This document shows, one piece after another, positions 16,674 to 25,151 of a DNA stretch of 44,304 bases. Positions within the stretch are counted from its first letter, which is position 1. Each line of letters begins with the position of its first letter. Source of the stretch: Bradyrhizobium sp. ORS 375 (GTDB lineage Bacteria; Pseudomonadota; Alphaproteobacteria; Rhizobiales; Xanthobacteraceae); the NCBI RefSeq assembly GCF_000239775.1, contig NZ_CAFI01000171.1, forward strand, positions 1 through 44,304, read 5' to 3'. Below the pieces are notes generated by a model that was not told the origin of the DNA, ran no database searches, and saw nothing but the letters and a program-made list of their open reading frames with translations. The position numbers and the translations under genes were made by a program.

Positions 16674-17474
16674 CTAGCGGCCGTCGATAAATTCCTTGGC
16701 TGTCTCAGTCGCACCAAAAAGATCCAGGTCATTATGTCCGCCGTCGGGAAACCGCACGAAGCGCTTAGGGTCATGCGCAAGCGCGAACAATCGTTCCCCA
16801 AAGCGGATCGGAATCCCAGGATCCCTGGCGCCATGCATGATCAGGAGCGGCACGTGCACTCTTGCAATACGCTGATCGGAATGAAAGCGATCGAGCATCA
16901 GAAGACTTGCAGGAACCACCTTGAGCATGTCGGAAGCGACGTCGACCGTCGACGTGTACGGCGCTTCCAGGATCAGCTTCGCCAGCGGATGCTCCGCCGC
17001 AATCGCGGTTGCCACGCCGCTGCCCAGTGAAAAGCCCCACGCCACGATGCGCTCTGCATCATAGCGTTGTCGCGTGAATGCGTAAGCGGCTGCGGCATCC
17101 TGAAGCAGACCCTGCTCGCTCGGACTGCCGGTGGAGCCCGCATAGCCGCGGTAGGACAGAGCGACGAGGCCCGTGCCGTCAGCCGTCAACGCCTCGAAGC
17201 GCGAGACGACGCCGGCAAGAAAATCGCCATTTCCAGGGAAATACAGCACCACCTTGCGGCCGGGCTGCGCCGGCACGTGCCAGACGATGACCTTCTCGCC
17301 ATCGGCCGACGTCAGCACATGCTCTTCAGCTTGCGGAAAACCGGCGGCAGCGGGCGCCGTGCGGCCGACCGGCGGGATCGGAAACAGCATCGCGCGCTGC
17401 CGCACGAACAGAACCGCAAGAACGGTGGCATAGACTGCCACCAGGACGATCAGGAGCCATTTCAGGACCGCCAT
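16674..17474 (-). CDS. membrane-anchored alpha/beta hydrolase (ABHD13/BEM46-like)
   Basis: A 266-residue alpha/beta hydrolase with an N-terminal membrane helix (about residues 5-23) that probably anchors it on the periplasmic face. The nucleophile elbow is GFSLGSG (S149), the acid is D218 in HGARDPGIP and the base H247 in DGGHNDL. The oxyanion region YFPGNGD is near residue 79. The set resembles BEM46/ABHD13-type serine hydrolases, whose substrates are mostly unknown. The start ATG at 17474 has a poor ribosome binding site; it lies 32 bp after pntB, so it may be a late gene of that operon and leads into the NhaD-like gene. Confidence 0.88.
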   Translation of the reverse strand: MAVLKWLLIVLVAVYATVLAVLFVRQRAMLFPIPPVGRTAPAAAGFPQAEEHVLTSADGEKVIVWHVPAQPGRKVVLYFPGNGDFLAGVVSRFEALTADGTGLVALSYRGYAGSTGSPSEQGLLQDAAAAYAFTRQRYDAERIVAWGFSLGSGVATAIAAEHPLAKLILEAPYTSTVDVASDMLKVVPASLLMLDRFHSDQRIARVHVPLLIMHGARDPGIPIRFGERLFALAHDPKRFVRFPDGGHNDLDLFGATETAKEFIDGR

Positions 17475-17506
17475 GTGCCGATCACCATGGCTCCTGATGA
17501 TCTCAG

Positions 17507-18904
17507 CTACATGCCCTTGACGATGTTCTCGGTCATCTTCTTGGCGTCGCCGAGCAGCATCATCGTGTTGTCGCGGTAGAACAGCGGATTGTCGATGCCG
17601 GCATAGCCCGAGGCGAGCGAGCGCTTGATGAACATCACGGTGCCGGCCTTCCAGACCTGCAGCACCGGCATGCCGTAGATCGGCGAGGACTTGTCCTCTT
17701 CGGCCGCCGGGTTGGTGACGTCGTTGGCACCGATGACGAAGGCGACGTCGGTCTGCGCGAACTCGGAGTTGATGTCCTCGAGCTCGAACACCTCGTCATA
17801 GGGCACGTTGGCCTCGGCGAGCAGCACGTTCATGTGGCCGGGCATGCGGCCGGCGACCGGATGAATGGCGTACTTCACCTCGACGCCTTCCTTCTTCAAC
17901 GTGTCGGCCAACTCGCGCAGCGCATGCTGGGCCTGGGCCACCGCCATGCCGTAGCCGGGGACGATGATGACCTTGGAGGCGTTCTTCATGATGAAGGCGG
18001 CGTCATCGGCCGAGCCGAGCTTGGCCGGCTTCTGCTCGCCCGTGCCACCGCCGGCAGCAGCGGTCTCGCCGCCGAAGCCGCCGAGGATGACCGAGATGAA
18101 GGACCGGTTCATCGCGTGGCACATGATGTAGGACAGGATCGCGCCTGACGAGCCGACCAGCGCGCCGGTGATGATCAGCGCCGAGTTGCCGAGCGTGAAG
18201 CCGATGCCCGCCGCCGCCCAGCCCGAATAGGAGTTCAGCATCGAGATCACGACCGGCATGTCGGCGCCGCCGATCGGGATGATCATGAGCACGCCGAGCG
18301 CGAGCGCCAGCAACGTGACCATCAGGAAGTCGAAGCCGCCGCCGGTCAGCACCAGGCGCACGACGAAGAACACCAGCGCGACCGCGAGGCCGATGTTGAT
18401 GAGGTGGCGCGCCGGCAGGATGATCGGCGCGCCGCTCATGCGCGCGGACAGCTTGAGGAAGGCGATCACCGAGCCGGTGAAGGTCAGCGCGCCGATGGCG
18501 ACGCCGAGCGACATTTCGACCAGGCTCTGCGGATGGATGTTGCCGGGCGTGCCGATGTCGAAGGCTTCCGGCGCGAAGAACGCGCCGGCGGCGACCAGCA
18601 CCGCGGCCATGCCGACCAGCGAGTGGAAAGCGGCGACGAGTTCGGGCATCGCCGTCATCGGCACCCGGCGCGCGATGACCGCGCCGATGCCGCCGCCGAT
18701 CGCGACGCCGAGGATCACCAGGATCCAGGCGACCGCATCCGCCGGCGGATGGCTGGCGAGCGTCGTCAGGACCGCGATGGCCATGCCGGCCATGCCGAGG
18801 AAATTACCCTGGCGGCTGGTGGCGGGGCTCGACAGCCCGCGGAGCGACAGGATGAACAGCACACCTGCCACGAGATAAAGGAGTGCCGACAGATTGGCGT
18901 TCAT
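17507..18904 (-). CDS. pntB: NAD(P) transhydrogenase subunit beta
   Basis: A 465-residue PntB. The N-terminal two thirds hold about nine membrane helices that form the proton channel with PntA2. The C-terminal domain binds NADP(H): VPGYGMAVAQAQHALRE near residue 315, then VIGANDVTNPAA and KRSLASGYAGIDNPLFY. The complex couples hydride transfer from NADH to NADP+ with inward proton flow, supplying NADPH. The start is ATG at 18904, 58 bp after pntA2. All three pnt genes run in the order alpha1-alpha2-beta, the split form usual in alphaproteobacteria. Confidence 0.97.
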   Translation of the reverse strand: MNANLSALLYLVAGVLFILSLRGLSSPATSRQGNFLGMAGMAIAVLTTLASHPPADAVAWILVILGVAIGGGIGAVIARRVPMTAMPELVAAFHSLVGMAAVLVAAGAFFAPEAFDIGTPGNIHPQSLVEMSLGVAIGALTFTGSVIAFLKLSARMSGAPIILPARHLINIGLAVALVFFVVRLVLTGGGFDFLMVTLLALALGVLMIIPIGGADMPVVISMLNSYSGWAAAGIGFTLGNSALIITGALVGSSGAILSYIMCHAMNRSFISVILGGFGGETAAAGGGTGEQKPAKLGSADDAAFIMKNASKVIIVPGYGMAVAQAQHALRELADTLKKEGVEVKYAIHPVAGRMPGHMNVLLAEANVPYDEVFELEDINSEFAQTDVAFVIGANDVTNPAAEEDKSSPIYGMPVLQVWKAGTVMFIKRSLASGYAGIDNPLFYRDNTMMLLGDAKKMTENIVKGM

Positions 18905-18962
18905 TGCAGATGCCCCGTTGTGCCTGTCATCCCGCGTCGCGCGGCGTTGTTATGCGGCGTTG

Positions 18963-19280
18963 TTACTTGGACTTCTTCTTGTACATCGCCAGCATGCGCT
19001 GGGTGACGAGGAAGCCGCCGAAGATGTTCACGCAGGCGAAGATCAGCGCGATGAAGCCGAAGGCCCGCGCCAGACCGCTGCCGCTCGACACCATGGACAC
19101 GCCGACCGCGAGCAGCGCGCCGACCACGATCACCGAGGAGATCGCGTTGGTCACCGACATCAGCGGCGTATGCAGCGCGGGAGTCACCGACCACACGACG
19201 AAATAGCCGACGAAGACGGCGAGGACGAAGATCGAGAGCCGGAAGACGAACGGGTCGACGGCTTGGACGACGTGTTCCAT
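18963..19280 (-). CDS. pntA2: transhydrogenase subunit alpha 2 (membrane part)
   Basis: A 105-residue membrane subunit corresponding to the C-terminal domain of E. coli PntA. Three to four hydrophobic segments are visible ([47 protein letters not shown]), with the conserved [19 protein letters not shown]. It completes the proton channel with PntB. The start ATG at 19280 has AAGGAGC 6-7 nt upstream. It lies 24 bp after pntA1. Confidence 0.95.
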   Translation of the reverse strand: MEHVVQAVDPFVFRLSIFVLAVFVGYFVVWSVTPALHTPLMSVTNAISSVIVVGALLAVGVSMVSSGSGLARAFGFIALIFACVNIFGGFLVTQRMLAMYKKKSK

Positions 19281-19304
19281 GGCTTTGCTCCTTGTGTCTT
19301 CCGA

Positions 19305-20432
19305 CTAGGCCTTCGGCTGAAAGTTCGGGTGGACGATGGCGCCGTCCTTTGTCAAAGCCGTGGCCTTGACCAGCTCGTCGTCCCAGTTCACCGCGAGCTT
19401 CTTCTCCTTCTTATCGATCATCGTCTCGATGAAGGAGAACAGGTTGCGGGCGTACAGTCCCGACGCCGACGCGGCGACGCGGCCGGCGAGATTCGGGAAA
19501 CCGATGATCTTGACGCCGTCGATCTCGACGGTCTCGCCCAGCTTGACGCCTTCGACATTGCCGCCGCGCTCGACCGCGAGGTCGACCAGCACCGAGCCGG
19601 GGCGCATCGACTTCACCATCTCCATGGTGACGAGACGCGGCGCCGGACGGCCGGGGATCAGCGCCGTCGTGATGATGACGTCCTGCTTCTTGATGTGTTC
19701 CGCGGTGAGCGCCGCCTGCTTCGCCTGATACTCCTTGGACATTTCCTTGGCGTAGCCGCCGGCAGTCTGGGCGTTCTTGAACTCCTCGTCCTCGACGGCC
19801 AGGAACTTGGCGCCGAGACTTTCCACCTGCTCCTTGGTGGCGGGACGCACGTCGGTTGCCGAGACGATGGCGCCGAGGCGGCGCGCGGTCGCGATCGCCT
19901 GCAGGCCGGCGACGCCGACGCCCATCACGAAGACCTTGGTCGCCGGCACGGTGCCGGCTGCGGTCATCATCATCGGGAAGGCGCGGCCGAACGCCTCGGC
20001 GCCCTCGATGACGGCGCGGTAGCCGGCGAGGTTGGCTTGGCTCGACAGCACGTCCATGACCTGGGCGCGCGTGATGCGCGGCATCAGCTCCATCGCAAAG
20101 GACGCGATGCCGGCATCGGCCATCGCCTTCAGCGCGGCGTCGTTGCCATAGGGGTCCATGATCGCGAACACCAGCGCGCCGCGACGGTAATTGGCGAGCT
20201 CCGAGGCCTCCGGCCGCTTCACCTTGATGATGATGTCGGCGTCCTTGAGCGCGTCGGCGCTCACGGTCGCGCCCGCCGCCGTGAACTCCGAATCCGGCAG
20301 GCCAGACTTGATGCCGGCGCCGGGCTCGACCGCGATCTCGGCACCCAACGCCTTGAACTTCTTCACCGTGTCGGGAGAGGCGGCGACCCGCGGCTCCAAC
20401 GGGTCGATTTCCTTGGCGACGGCAATCTTCAT
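19305..20432 (-). CDS. pntA1: transhydrogenase subunit alpha 1, NAD(H)-binding
   Basis: A 375-residue soluble NAD(H)-binding domain of the Re/Si-specific transhydrogenase. Family hallmarks are KEIDPLEPRVAASPDTVKKF at the start, the Rossmann motif VMGVGVAGLQAIATARRLGA with TDVRP after it, and RPAPRLVTMEMVKSM. It delivers hydride to the NADP(H) domain of PntB. The length is normal for the split form, lacking the membrane part present in E. coli PntA. The start ATG at 20432 has GGAGG 4 nt upstream. Confidence 0.97.
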   Translation of the reverse strand: MKIAVAKEIDPLEPRVAASPDTVKKFKALGAEIAVEPGAGIKSGLPDSEFTAAGATVSADALKDADIIIKVKRPEASELANYRRGALVFAIMDPYGNDAALKAMADAGIASFAMELMPRITRAQVMDVLSSQANLAGYRAVIEGAEAFGRAFPMMMTAAGTVPATKVFVMGVGVAGLQAIATARRLGAIVSATDVRPATKEQVESLGAKFLAVEDEEFKNAQTAGGYAKEMSKEYQAKQAALTAEHIKKQDVIITTALIPGRPAPRLVTMEMVKSMRPGSVLVDLAVERGGNVEGVKLGETVEIDGVKIIGFPNLAGRVAASASGLYARNLFSFIETMIDKKEKKLAVNWDDELVKATALTKDGAIVHPNFQPKA

Positions 20433-20533
20433 GAGGCCTCCGGCGCGGATGCGCGCGCGAGCTTAAAAGGGCGGGACGTCCATGGGCTCCAGCATGACGC
20501 CGGTCCAGCGGTCGGCTGCGGCAGTCAGCTGAA

Positions 20534-20560
20534 GGCCCGCCGGCGGGATGCCGGCGGGCC
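20534..20560 (-). terminator. strong hairpin after the oxidase subunit IV gene
   Basis: A perfect 11-bp GC stem (20534-20544 with 20550-20560) and 5-nt loop, 10 nt after the stop of the 20571 gene and about 100 nt before the pntA1 start. The T-run on the minus strand is poor, so termination could be partial. Confidence 0.6.
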
Positions 20561-20570
20561 CGGTGCGACA

Positions 20571-20723
20571 TTAAACGAGGAAAATAGCCATCAAGATGAC
20601 GATCAGCGCGACGCCGATCGTGCCGTACTTCACCAGCTTGATGAAGCCTTCGTAGGTGGCCTCATGCGCCGGATAGTCGTTGCCGGCCGCCGTCGAGTAG
20701 GCGATCTCGCCATGGTTTGCCAT
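20571..20723 (-). CDS. aa3-type cytochrome c oxidase subunit IV
   Basis: A 50-residue single-span membrane protein: a short soluble head (MANHGEIAYSTAAGNDYPAHEATYEGF...) followed by one helix at about residues 30-48 ending VILMAIFLV. This is the short alphaproteobacterial COX-IV type associated with aa3 oxidase; its role in that complex is structural and poorly defined. ATG at 20723 is chosen over a longer frame because homology begins at MANHGE and a GGGGGA element lies just upstream. It precedes the pnt operon in the same direction, separated by a strong hairpin. Confidence 0.92.
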   Translation of the reverse strand: MANHGEIAYSTAAGNDYPAHEATYEGFIKLVKYGTIGVALIVILMAIFLV

Positions 20724-20829
20724 CGGGGTCCCCCAGAGTAAGTATGCTTTGTTAAGGTCGCATACCTCAAAGCCAATGCAAGGGCAACGGCTGGCATGCA
20801 AGGCGGTTTTATCGGTTTTTCCGATCGCC

Positions 20830-21216
20830 TTATTGGCTCGGCCAATAATCGCGGATCCAGCGCGTCAGGCTGGCCTCGCTGACCTCGCCGGCGGCGAGGG
20901 CGAGGATCATTGCCGCAGCTTCCGCTTCCGGAACATCGAAGTCGAAACCGTTGACGCCAAGAAACGTGTAGAGCGCCAGCAGCGAGGTGCGCTTGTTGCC
21001 ATCCACGAACGGATGATTACGCGCGATTTCATACGCGTAGGCGGCTGCAAGCTCCGGAAGCTCCGCACCTTCGTAAGCCCATTTGTTTCTCGGCCTGTCC
21101 AGCGCGGACTCAAGCATTCCTTCGTCGCGCAGGCCACTTGCTCCGCCATGAATTGCAAGCTGCTCATCATGGATCGCGACGATCATCTGACGGGTGAGCC
21201 AGAACGGCTCGCTCAC
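20830..21216 (-). CDS. doc: Doc-type toxin (Fic fold, death-on-curing)
   Basis: A 128-residue Fic/Doc protein. The active motif is HPFVDGNKRTS near residues 68-78, with Lys-Arg in place of the Gly-Arg of AMP-transferring Fic proteins. That is the Doc form, which in phage P1 phosphorylates EF-Tu and stops translation. The N-terminal HDEQLAIHGGASGLRD and LESAL...RP segments also fit Doc. The start is GTG at 21216, overlapping the antitoxin stop in a GTGA junction, as expected for a toxin translated behind its antitoxin. No inactivating change is seen. Confidence 0.92.
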   Translation of the reverse strand: MSEPFWLTRQMIVAIHDEQLAIHGGASGLRDEGMLESALDRPRNKWAYEGAELPELAAAYAYEIARNHPFVDGNKRTSLLALYTFLGVNGFDFDVPEAEAAAMILALAAGEVSEASLTRWIRDYWPSQ

Positions 21217-21476
21217 TTCGCCAGCTCGGCGAGCGCGTTATGGTACCGCTTCATGCCGCGCCGGGCGACCGTCATCGCTTTTTCGAAATTCGGATCGTGA
21301 GGCGTCAGCATCAGACCGCCCCCGGGCTGCTCAACGGGGAAGAGTTTGTCGCCCTCTTTGAGATTCAAACGAGCGACGATCTCCTTCGGCAGAATCAGCC
21401 CGATGGAATTGCCGATCTTGCGAACCTGCAGCACGACACTGGCATCGGCCTTCATGTCCTTCGGGTTCTCGTTCAT
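21213..21476 (-). CDS. AbrB/MazE-type antitoxin
   Basis: An 87-residue protein with an N-terminal SpoVT-AbrB swapped-hairpin DNA-binding domain (VRKIGNSIGLILPKEIVARLNLKEGDKL, residues 18-45) and a basic C-terminal arm (VARRGMKRYHNALAELAK) likely to clamp the toxin. Doc toxins are classically paired with Phd-type antitoxins, so the AbrB-type partner makes this a hybrid module. ATG at 21476 has AGGA about 7 nt upstream. A palindrome covering its -10 element at 21490-21508 is the likely autorepression operator. Confidence 0.9.
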   Translation of the reverse strand: MNENPKDMKADASVVLQVRKIGNSIGLILPKEIVARLNLKEGDKLFPVEQPGGGLMLTPHDPNFEKAMTVARRGMKRYHNALAELAK

Positions 21477-21489
21477 GACCGTATCCTAC

Positions 21490-21508
21490 GTTATACAGAA
21501 AGTATAAC
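21490..21508 (-). promoter_or_regulatory. palindromic operator of the Doc/AbrB module
   Basis: GTTATAC (21490-21496) and GTATAAC (21502-21508) are perfect inverted arms around a 5-nt spacer. The palindrome contains the -10 hexamer and starts 13 nt before the antitoxin ATG, the position expected for autorepression by an AbrB-type antitoxin. Confidence 0.75.
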
Positions 21509-21529
21509 AGAGGAACCAGTTCCGTTCAA
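21501..21529 (-). promoter_or_regulatory. sigma-70 promoter of the antitoxin-toxin pair
   Basis: On the minus strand, TTGAAC (21529-21524) and TATACT (21506-21501) are separated by exactly 17 bp. The -10 lies inside the palindromic operator. The predicted leader is about 18 nt and carries the AGGA ribosome binding site. Confidence 0.75.
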
Positions 21530-21545
21530 CAAATGTTTTACACCC

Positions 21546-23534
21546 CTACCCCATCGCCTCCAGCTCGTCGATCATGCCAGCGATGACCGACAAGCCGCCG
21601 TCCCAGAACTTGGGATCCTTGGCATCCAGGCCGAACGGCTTGAGGAGCTCGGAATAATGCTTGGTGCCGCCGGCCGCGAGCATCGCGAGATAACGCTCGG
21701 CGAAGCCGTCGGCGGCGTGCTCGTAGACGGCATAGAGCGAGTTCACCAGACAGTCGCCGAAGGCATAAGCGTAGACGTAGAACGGCGAATGGATGAAGTG
21801 CGGGATGTACATCCAGAAGTTCTCGTAGCCCGGCTTGATCTCGATCGCCTCGCCGAGGCTTTCCGTCTGCACCGACAGCCAGAGCTGGCCGAGGCGCTCG
21901 GCCGTCAGCTCGCCGTTCTTGCGCTCGGTATGAACCGCGCGCTCGAAGGAATAGAACGCGATCTGCCGGACCACGGTGTTGATCATGTCCTCGACCTTGC
22001 CGGCGAGCAGCGCCTGGCGCTGCTTGGCATCGCGGGTCTCAGACAACAGCCGCTTGAAGGTGAGCATCTCGCCGAACACGCTCGCGGTCTCGGCGAGCGT
22101 CAGCGGCGTCGGCGCCATCAGCGCGCCGTTCTTGGCCGCCAGCACCTGGTGCACGCCATGGCCGAGCTCATGGGCAAGCGTCATCACGTCGCGCGGCTTG
22201 CCCTGATAGTTCATCAGCACATAGGGATGCGCCGACGGCGTGGTCGGATGCGAGAACGCGCCCGGCGCCTTGCCAGGTCGCACCGGTGCATCGATCCAGC
22301 TCTGGTCGAAGAAGCGCTGGGCGATGTCGGCCATCTCGGGCGAGAAGCCGCGATAGGCCGTCAAGACCATGCTCTTGGCCTCCGGCCAGGCGATGGTGGC
22401 GTTGGCGGCAAACGGCAGCGGCGCGTTGCGGTCCCAATGCGCGAGCTTCTTCTTTTTGAACCAGCGCGCCTTGAGCTGGTAGTAGCGATGCGACAATTTG
22501 GGATAGGCCGCTCGCACCGAAGCGACCAGCGCATCGACGACCTCGCGCTCGACGCGGTTGTTGAGGTGGCGCGAGTCCGCGACGTCCTGGAAGCCGCGCC
22601 AGCGGTCTGAAATGTCCTTGTCCTTGGCGAGCGTGTTGGTGATCAGCGCGAAGGTGCGCTCATTGGCTTTGAAAGTCTTGGCCAGCGCCTCGGCCGCGGC
22701 CTTGCGCTTGGCGCCGTCGCGGTCCTGCAGGAAGTTCAAGGTCGGCTCGATCGCGAGCTCCTTAGCCCCCACCTGGAAGCGCAGGCCTGCGATGGTCTGG
22801 TCGAACAGCCGGTTCCAGGCGGAATAGCCGGTCTGCGACTTCTCGTGGAACAGCTGCTCGACCCGATCCTCGAGCTGATACGGCTTGTCCTTGCGCAGAT
22901 CCTCGATCCACGGCCGGTAATGGCCGAGCGCCGGCGTTTCCATCGCACGCTCGATCACCGCATCGTCGATGCGGTTGAGCTCGAGCGGAAAGAACAGGAG
23001 ATGCGTTGAGGCGGCCGTCAGCCGCTCGGAGATGTCGCCGTAGAATTTGGAGATCGCCGGATCGACGCTGTCGCCGGCGTGCGCGAGCCCGGCGAACGAG
23101 CCGAGCCGGCCGGCGAGATCGTCGATCGCCTCGTAACGGCGCACCGCTTCTGCGAGCCATTCGCCGCCATCTTCGCGCGCCACATGCTCGGCGATCTTGC
23201 CCTTGTAGTCGGTCTCAAACGCGACGCATTCGGCATCCATCTTCGCGAGATCGTGAGCGATCTCCGGCGCGTTGATGCCCATATAGAGATCGCCGAGATT
23301 CCATTCGGGCAGCGCCCCGATTGCCGTCTTGGCCGCGACTGTCTTCTTCGCCGGCTTGTCAGACTTCTTCGCCGGCTTGTCAGACGATTTGGCCGCAGCG
23401 CCACGCATCGACTTGGCGGCGGCGGGCTTCGACGTCTTGGCCGTCGCCTTCTTGGCTGGCTTGGCCTTGACGGCTTTGGAGGGAGGAGCAGCTTTGGTCG
23501 GCTTGCGAAGGGCGGAAGAGGCGCGCGAGGTCAT
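21546..23534 (-). CDS. pepF: oligoendopeptidase F (M3 metallopeptidase)
   Basis: A 662-residue zinc peptidase that cleaves short peptides in the cytoplasm. The zinc motif HELGH is at 455-459, with the third ligand in LAETASVFGEM about 22 residues later. The conserved HPTTPSAHPYVLMNYQG and IPHFIHSPFYVYAYAFG stretches place it in the PepF clade. The core begins near residue 75 (ALPEWNLGDLY). It is preceded by an extra 70-75-residue Lys/Ala/Pro-rich tail that resembles histone H1-like tails and contains an exact 21-bp tandem duplication. The ATG at 23534 is the only good start for the extended form. It is divergent from the sigma-54 regulator gene. Confidence 0.92.
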   Translation of the reverse strand: MTSRASSALRKPTKAAPPSKAVKAKPAKKATAKTSKPAAAKSMRGAAAKSSDKPAKKSDKPAKKTVAAKTAIGALPEWNLGDLYMGINAPEIAHDLAKMDAECVAFETDYKGKIAEHVAREDGGEWLAEAVRRYEAIDDLAGRLGSFAGLAHAGDSVDPAISKFYGDISERLTAASTHLLFFPLELNRIDDAVIERAMETPALGHYRPWIEDLRKDKPYQLEDRVEQLFHEKSQTGYSAWNRLFDQTIAGLRFQVGAKELAIEPTLNFLQDRDGAKRKAAAEALAKTFKANERTFALITNTLAKDKDISDRWRGFQDVADSRHLNNRVEREVVDALVASVRAAYPKLSHRYYQLKARWFKKKKLAHWDRNAPLPFAANATIAWPEAKSMVLTAYRGFSPEMADIAQRFFDQSWIDAPVRPGKAPGAFSHPTTPSAHPYVLMNYQGKPRDVMTLAHELGHGVHQVLAAKNGALMAPTPLTLAETASVFGEMLTFKRLLSETRDAKQRQALLAGKVEDMINTVVRQIAFYSFERAVHTERKNGELTAERLGQLWLSVQTESLGEAIEIKPGYENFWMYIPHFIHSPFYVYAYAFGDCLVNSLYAVYEHAADGFAERYLAMLAAGGTKHYSELLKPFGLDAKDPKFWDGGLSVIAGMIDELEAMG
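23343..23384. repeat. exact 21-bp tandem duplication in the pepF tail
   Basis: Positions 23343-23363 and 23364-23384 are identical and encode two in-frame copies of a 7-residue SDKPAKK unit on the minus strand. Slippage or recombination here would change tail length without shifting frame. Confidence 0.9.
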
Positions 23535-23654
23535 CGGATGGGTAACCTGTTGTTCGAACGTTTATCCCGATCAGCGAGGTTTAAGGTTGCGTTAATCGGC
23601 GTCGGCGAGAGTGCCCCGATTCGAGACAGATAGTCGTAGCGTGCAAGGAAAGCC

Positions 23655-25151
23655 ATGGCTGCCAGCATTTTGATTGCCGATGATGATCCGGTCCAGCGCC
23701 GGCTGGTGGAGAACATGGTGCAGAAATGCGGCTACGAGGCGGTCGTGGTCGAAACCGGCGACGCCGTGATCGAGAAGCTGACCAATCCCGACGCCAGCCC
23801 GGTCGACGCCATCGTGCTCGATTTGGTGATGCCCGGCCTCGACGGCATGGGCGTGCTCTCCAAGATGCGCGAGGCGGGAATCTCGATTCCCGTGATCGTG
23901 CAGACCGCACACGGCGGCATCGACAACGTCGTCTCCGCCATGCGCGCCGGCGCGCAGGATTTCGTCGTCAAGCCGGTCGGCATCGAGCGGCTGCAGGTGT
24001 CGCTGCGCAATGCGCTCAATACCTCGGCGCTGAAGGGCGAATTGCAGCGCATCCGGCACAGCCGCGAGGGCCGGCTGACCTTCACCGACATCATCACCCG
24101 CGCCGAAGCGATGGCGCCGATCCTGCGTATCGCCGAGAAGGCCGCGGCGTCGTCCATTCCCGTGCTGATCGAAGGCGAATCAGGCGTCGGCAAGGAGCTG
24201 TTCGCCCGCGCCATCCACGGCACCAGCGAGCGCAAGACCAAGCCGTTCGTCGCCGTCAATTGCGGCGCAATCCCGGATAATCTCGTGGAGTCGATCCTGT
24301 TTGGCCACGAGAAGGGCGCATTCACCGGCGCGACCGACCGTCACACCGGCAAGTTCGTCGAAGCCCATGGCGGCACGCTGTTCCTCGACGAGGTCTCCGA
24401 GCTGCCGCTCACCGCACAGGTGAAGCTCCTGCGCGCGCTGCAGGAAGGCGCCGTCGAGGCGGTCGGCGGCCGCAAGCCGGTCAAGGTCGACGTTCGCATC
24501 ATCTCGGCGACCAATCGCCGCCTGCTCGACCGCGTCAAGGAAGGCCATTTCCGCGAGGACCTGTTCTATCGGCTGCACGTGCTGCCGCTGACGATCCCTC
24601 CCTTGCGCTCCCGCCGGGAGGACATCCCGCATCTGCTGCGGCATTTCCTCGCGCGCTTCGCCGCCGAGGAGAATCGCCCGGTCTCGAGCATCGGCGGCGA
24701 CGCGGTCGCCTATCTCACCAAGCTCGATTGGCCCGGCAACATCCGCCAGCTTGAAAACGCGGTGTATCGCGCCGTCGTTATGAGCGAGACCGACCAGCTC
24801 GGCGTCAACGACTTCCCGCTGATCCCAACGCATGCGCCGCCGGTCGAGCCGGCGCCGCCCTTGATGGTGGAGCGCCCCGCCCACACCGCGCTGCCGGCGA
24901 TGGTGCCGGGTAGTGAAGTACCCATCGCACCCCTGCCCTCGCATGGCAGCCTGGCCATGCTGACTGCCGGCGGCGAGGTGCGACCGCTGGAGGAGATGGA
25001 GCACGAGATCATCCGCTTCGCGATCGCCCATTATCGCGGCCAGATGTCGGAGGTGGCGCGGCGTCTCAAAATCGGACGCTCGACGCTTTACCGCAAGCTC
25101 GACGAGGCCAATGGCGAGACGCCGTCGACGGAATCCCCGCCGCTCGGATGA
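23655..25151 (+). CDS. sigma-54-dependent response regulator (NtrC family)
   Basis: A 498-residue activator. The receiver domain (residues 1-118) has DDD at 9-11, phosphoacceptor D56 and K106. The AAA+ domain has Walker A GESGVGKE (174-181), the sigma-54 contact loop GAFTGA (221-226), Walker B GGTLFLDE and the arginine-finger region FREDLFYRL. A Pro-rich linker leads to a Fis-type helix-turn-helix at the C-terminus (MSEVARRLKIGRSTLYRKLDE). It should activate RpoN promoters on phosphorylation. No kinase gene is adjacent. The domain order resembles Caulobacter TacA, but that equivalence is not proven. The start ATG at 23655 has AAGGAAAG just upstream. Confidence 0.94.
   Translation: MAASILIADDDPVQRRLVENMVQKCGYEAVVVETGDAVIEKLTNPDASPVDAIVLDLVMPGLDGMGVLSKMREAGISIPVIVQTAHGGIDNVVSAMRAGAQDFVVKPVGIERLQVSLRNALNTSALKGELQRIRHSREGRLTFTDIITRAEAMAPILRIAEKAAASSIPVLIEGESGVGKELFARAIHGTSERKTKPFVAVNCGAIPDNLVESILFGHEKGAFTGATDRHTGKFVEAHGGTLFLDEVSELPLTAQVKLLRALQEGAVEAVGGRKPVKVDVRIISATNRRLLDRVKEGHFREDLFYRLHVLPLTIPPLRSRREDIPHLLRHFLARFAAEENRPVSSIGGDAVAYLTKLDWPGNIRQLENAVYRAVVMSETDQLGVNDFPLIPTHAPPVEPAPPLMVERPAHTALPAMVPGSEVPIAPLPSHGSLAMLTAGGEVRPLEEMEHEIIRFAIAHYRGQMSEVARRLKIGRSTLYRKLDEANGETPSTESPPLG

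Noticed and set aside
18894-20741. A 615-codon open frame on the plus strand opposite the pnt operon.
   Set aside because: It is antisense to three well-supported genes and its residue make-up (Arg, His, Asp, Gly-rich) is that of a high-GC shadow frame. No ribosome binding site or domain was seen.
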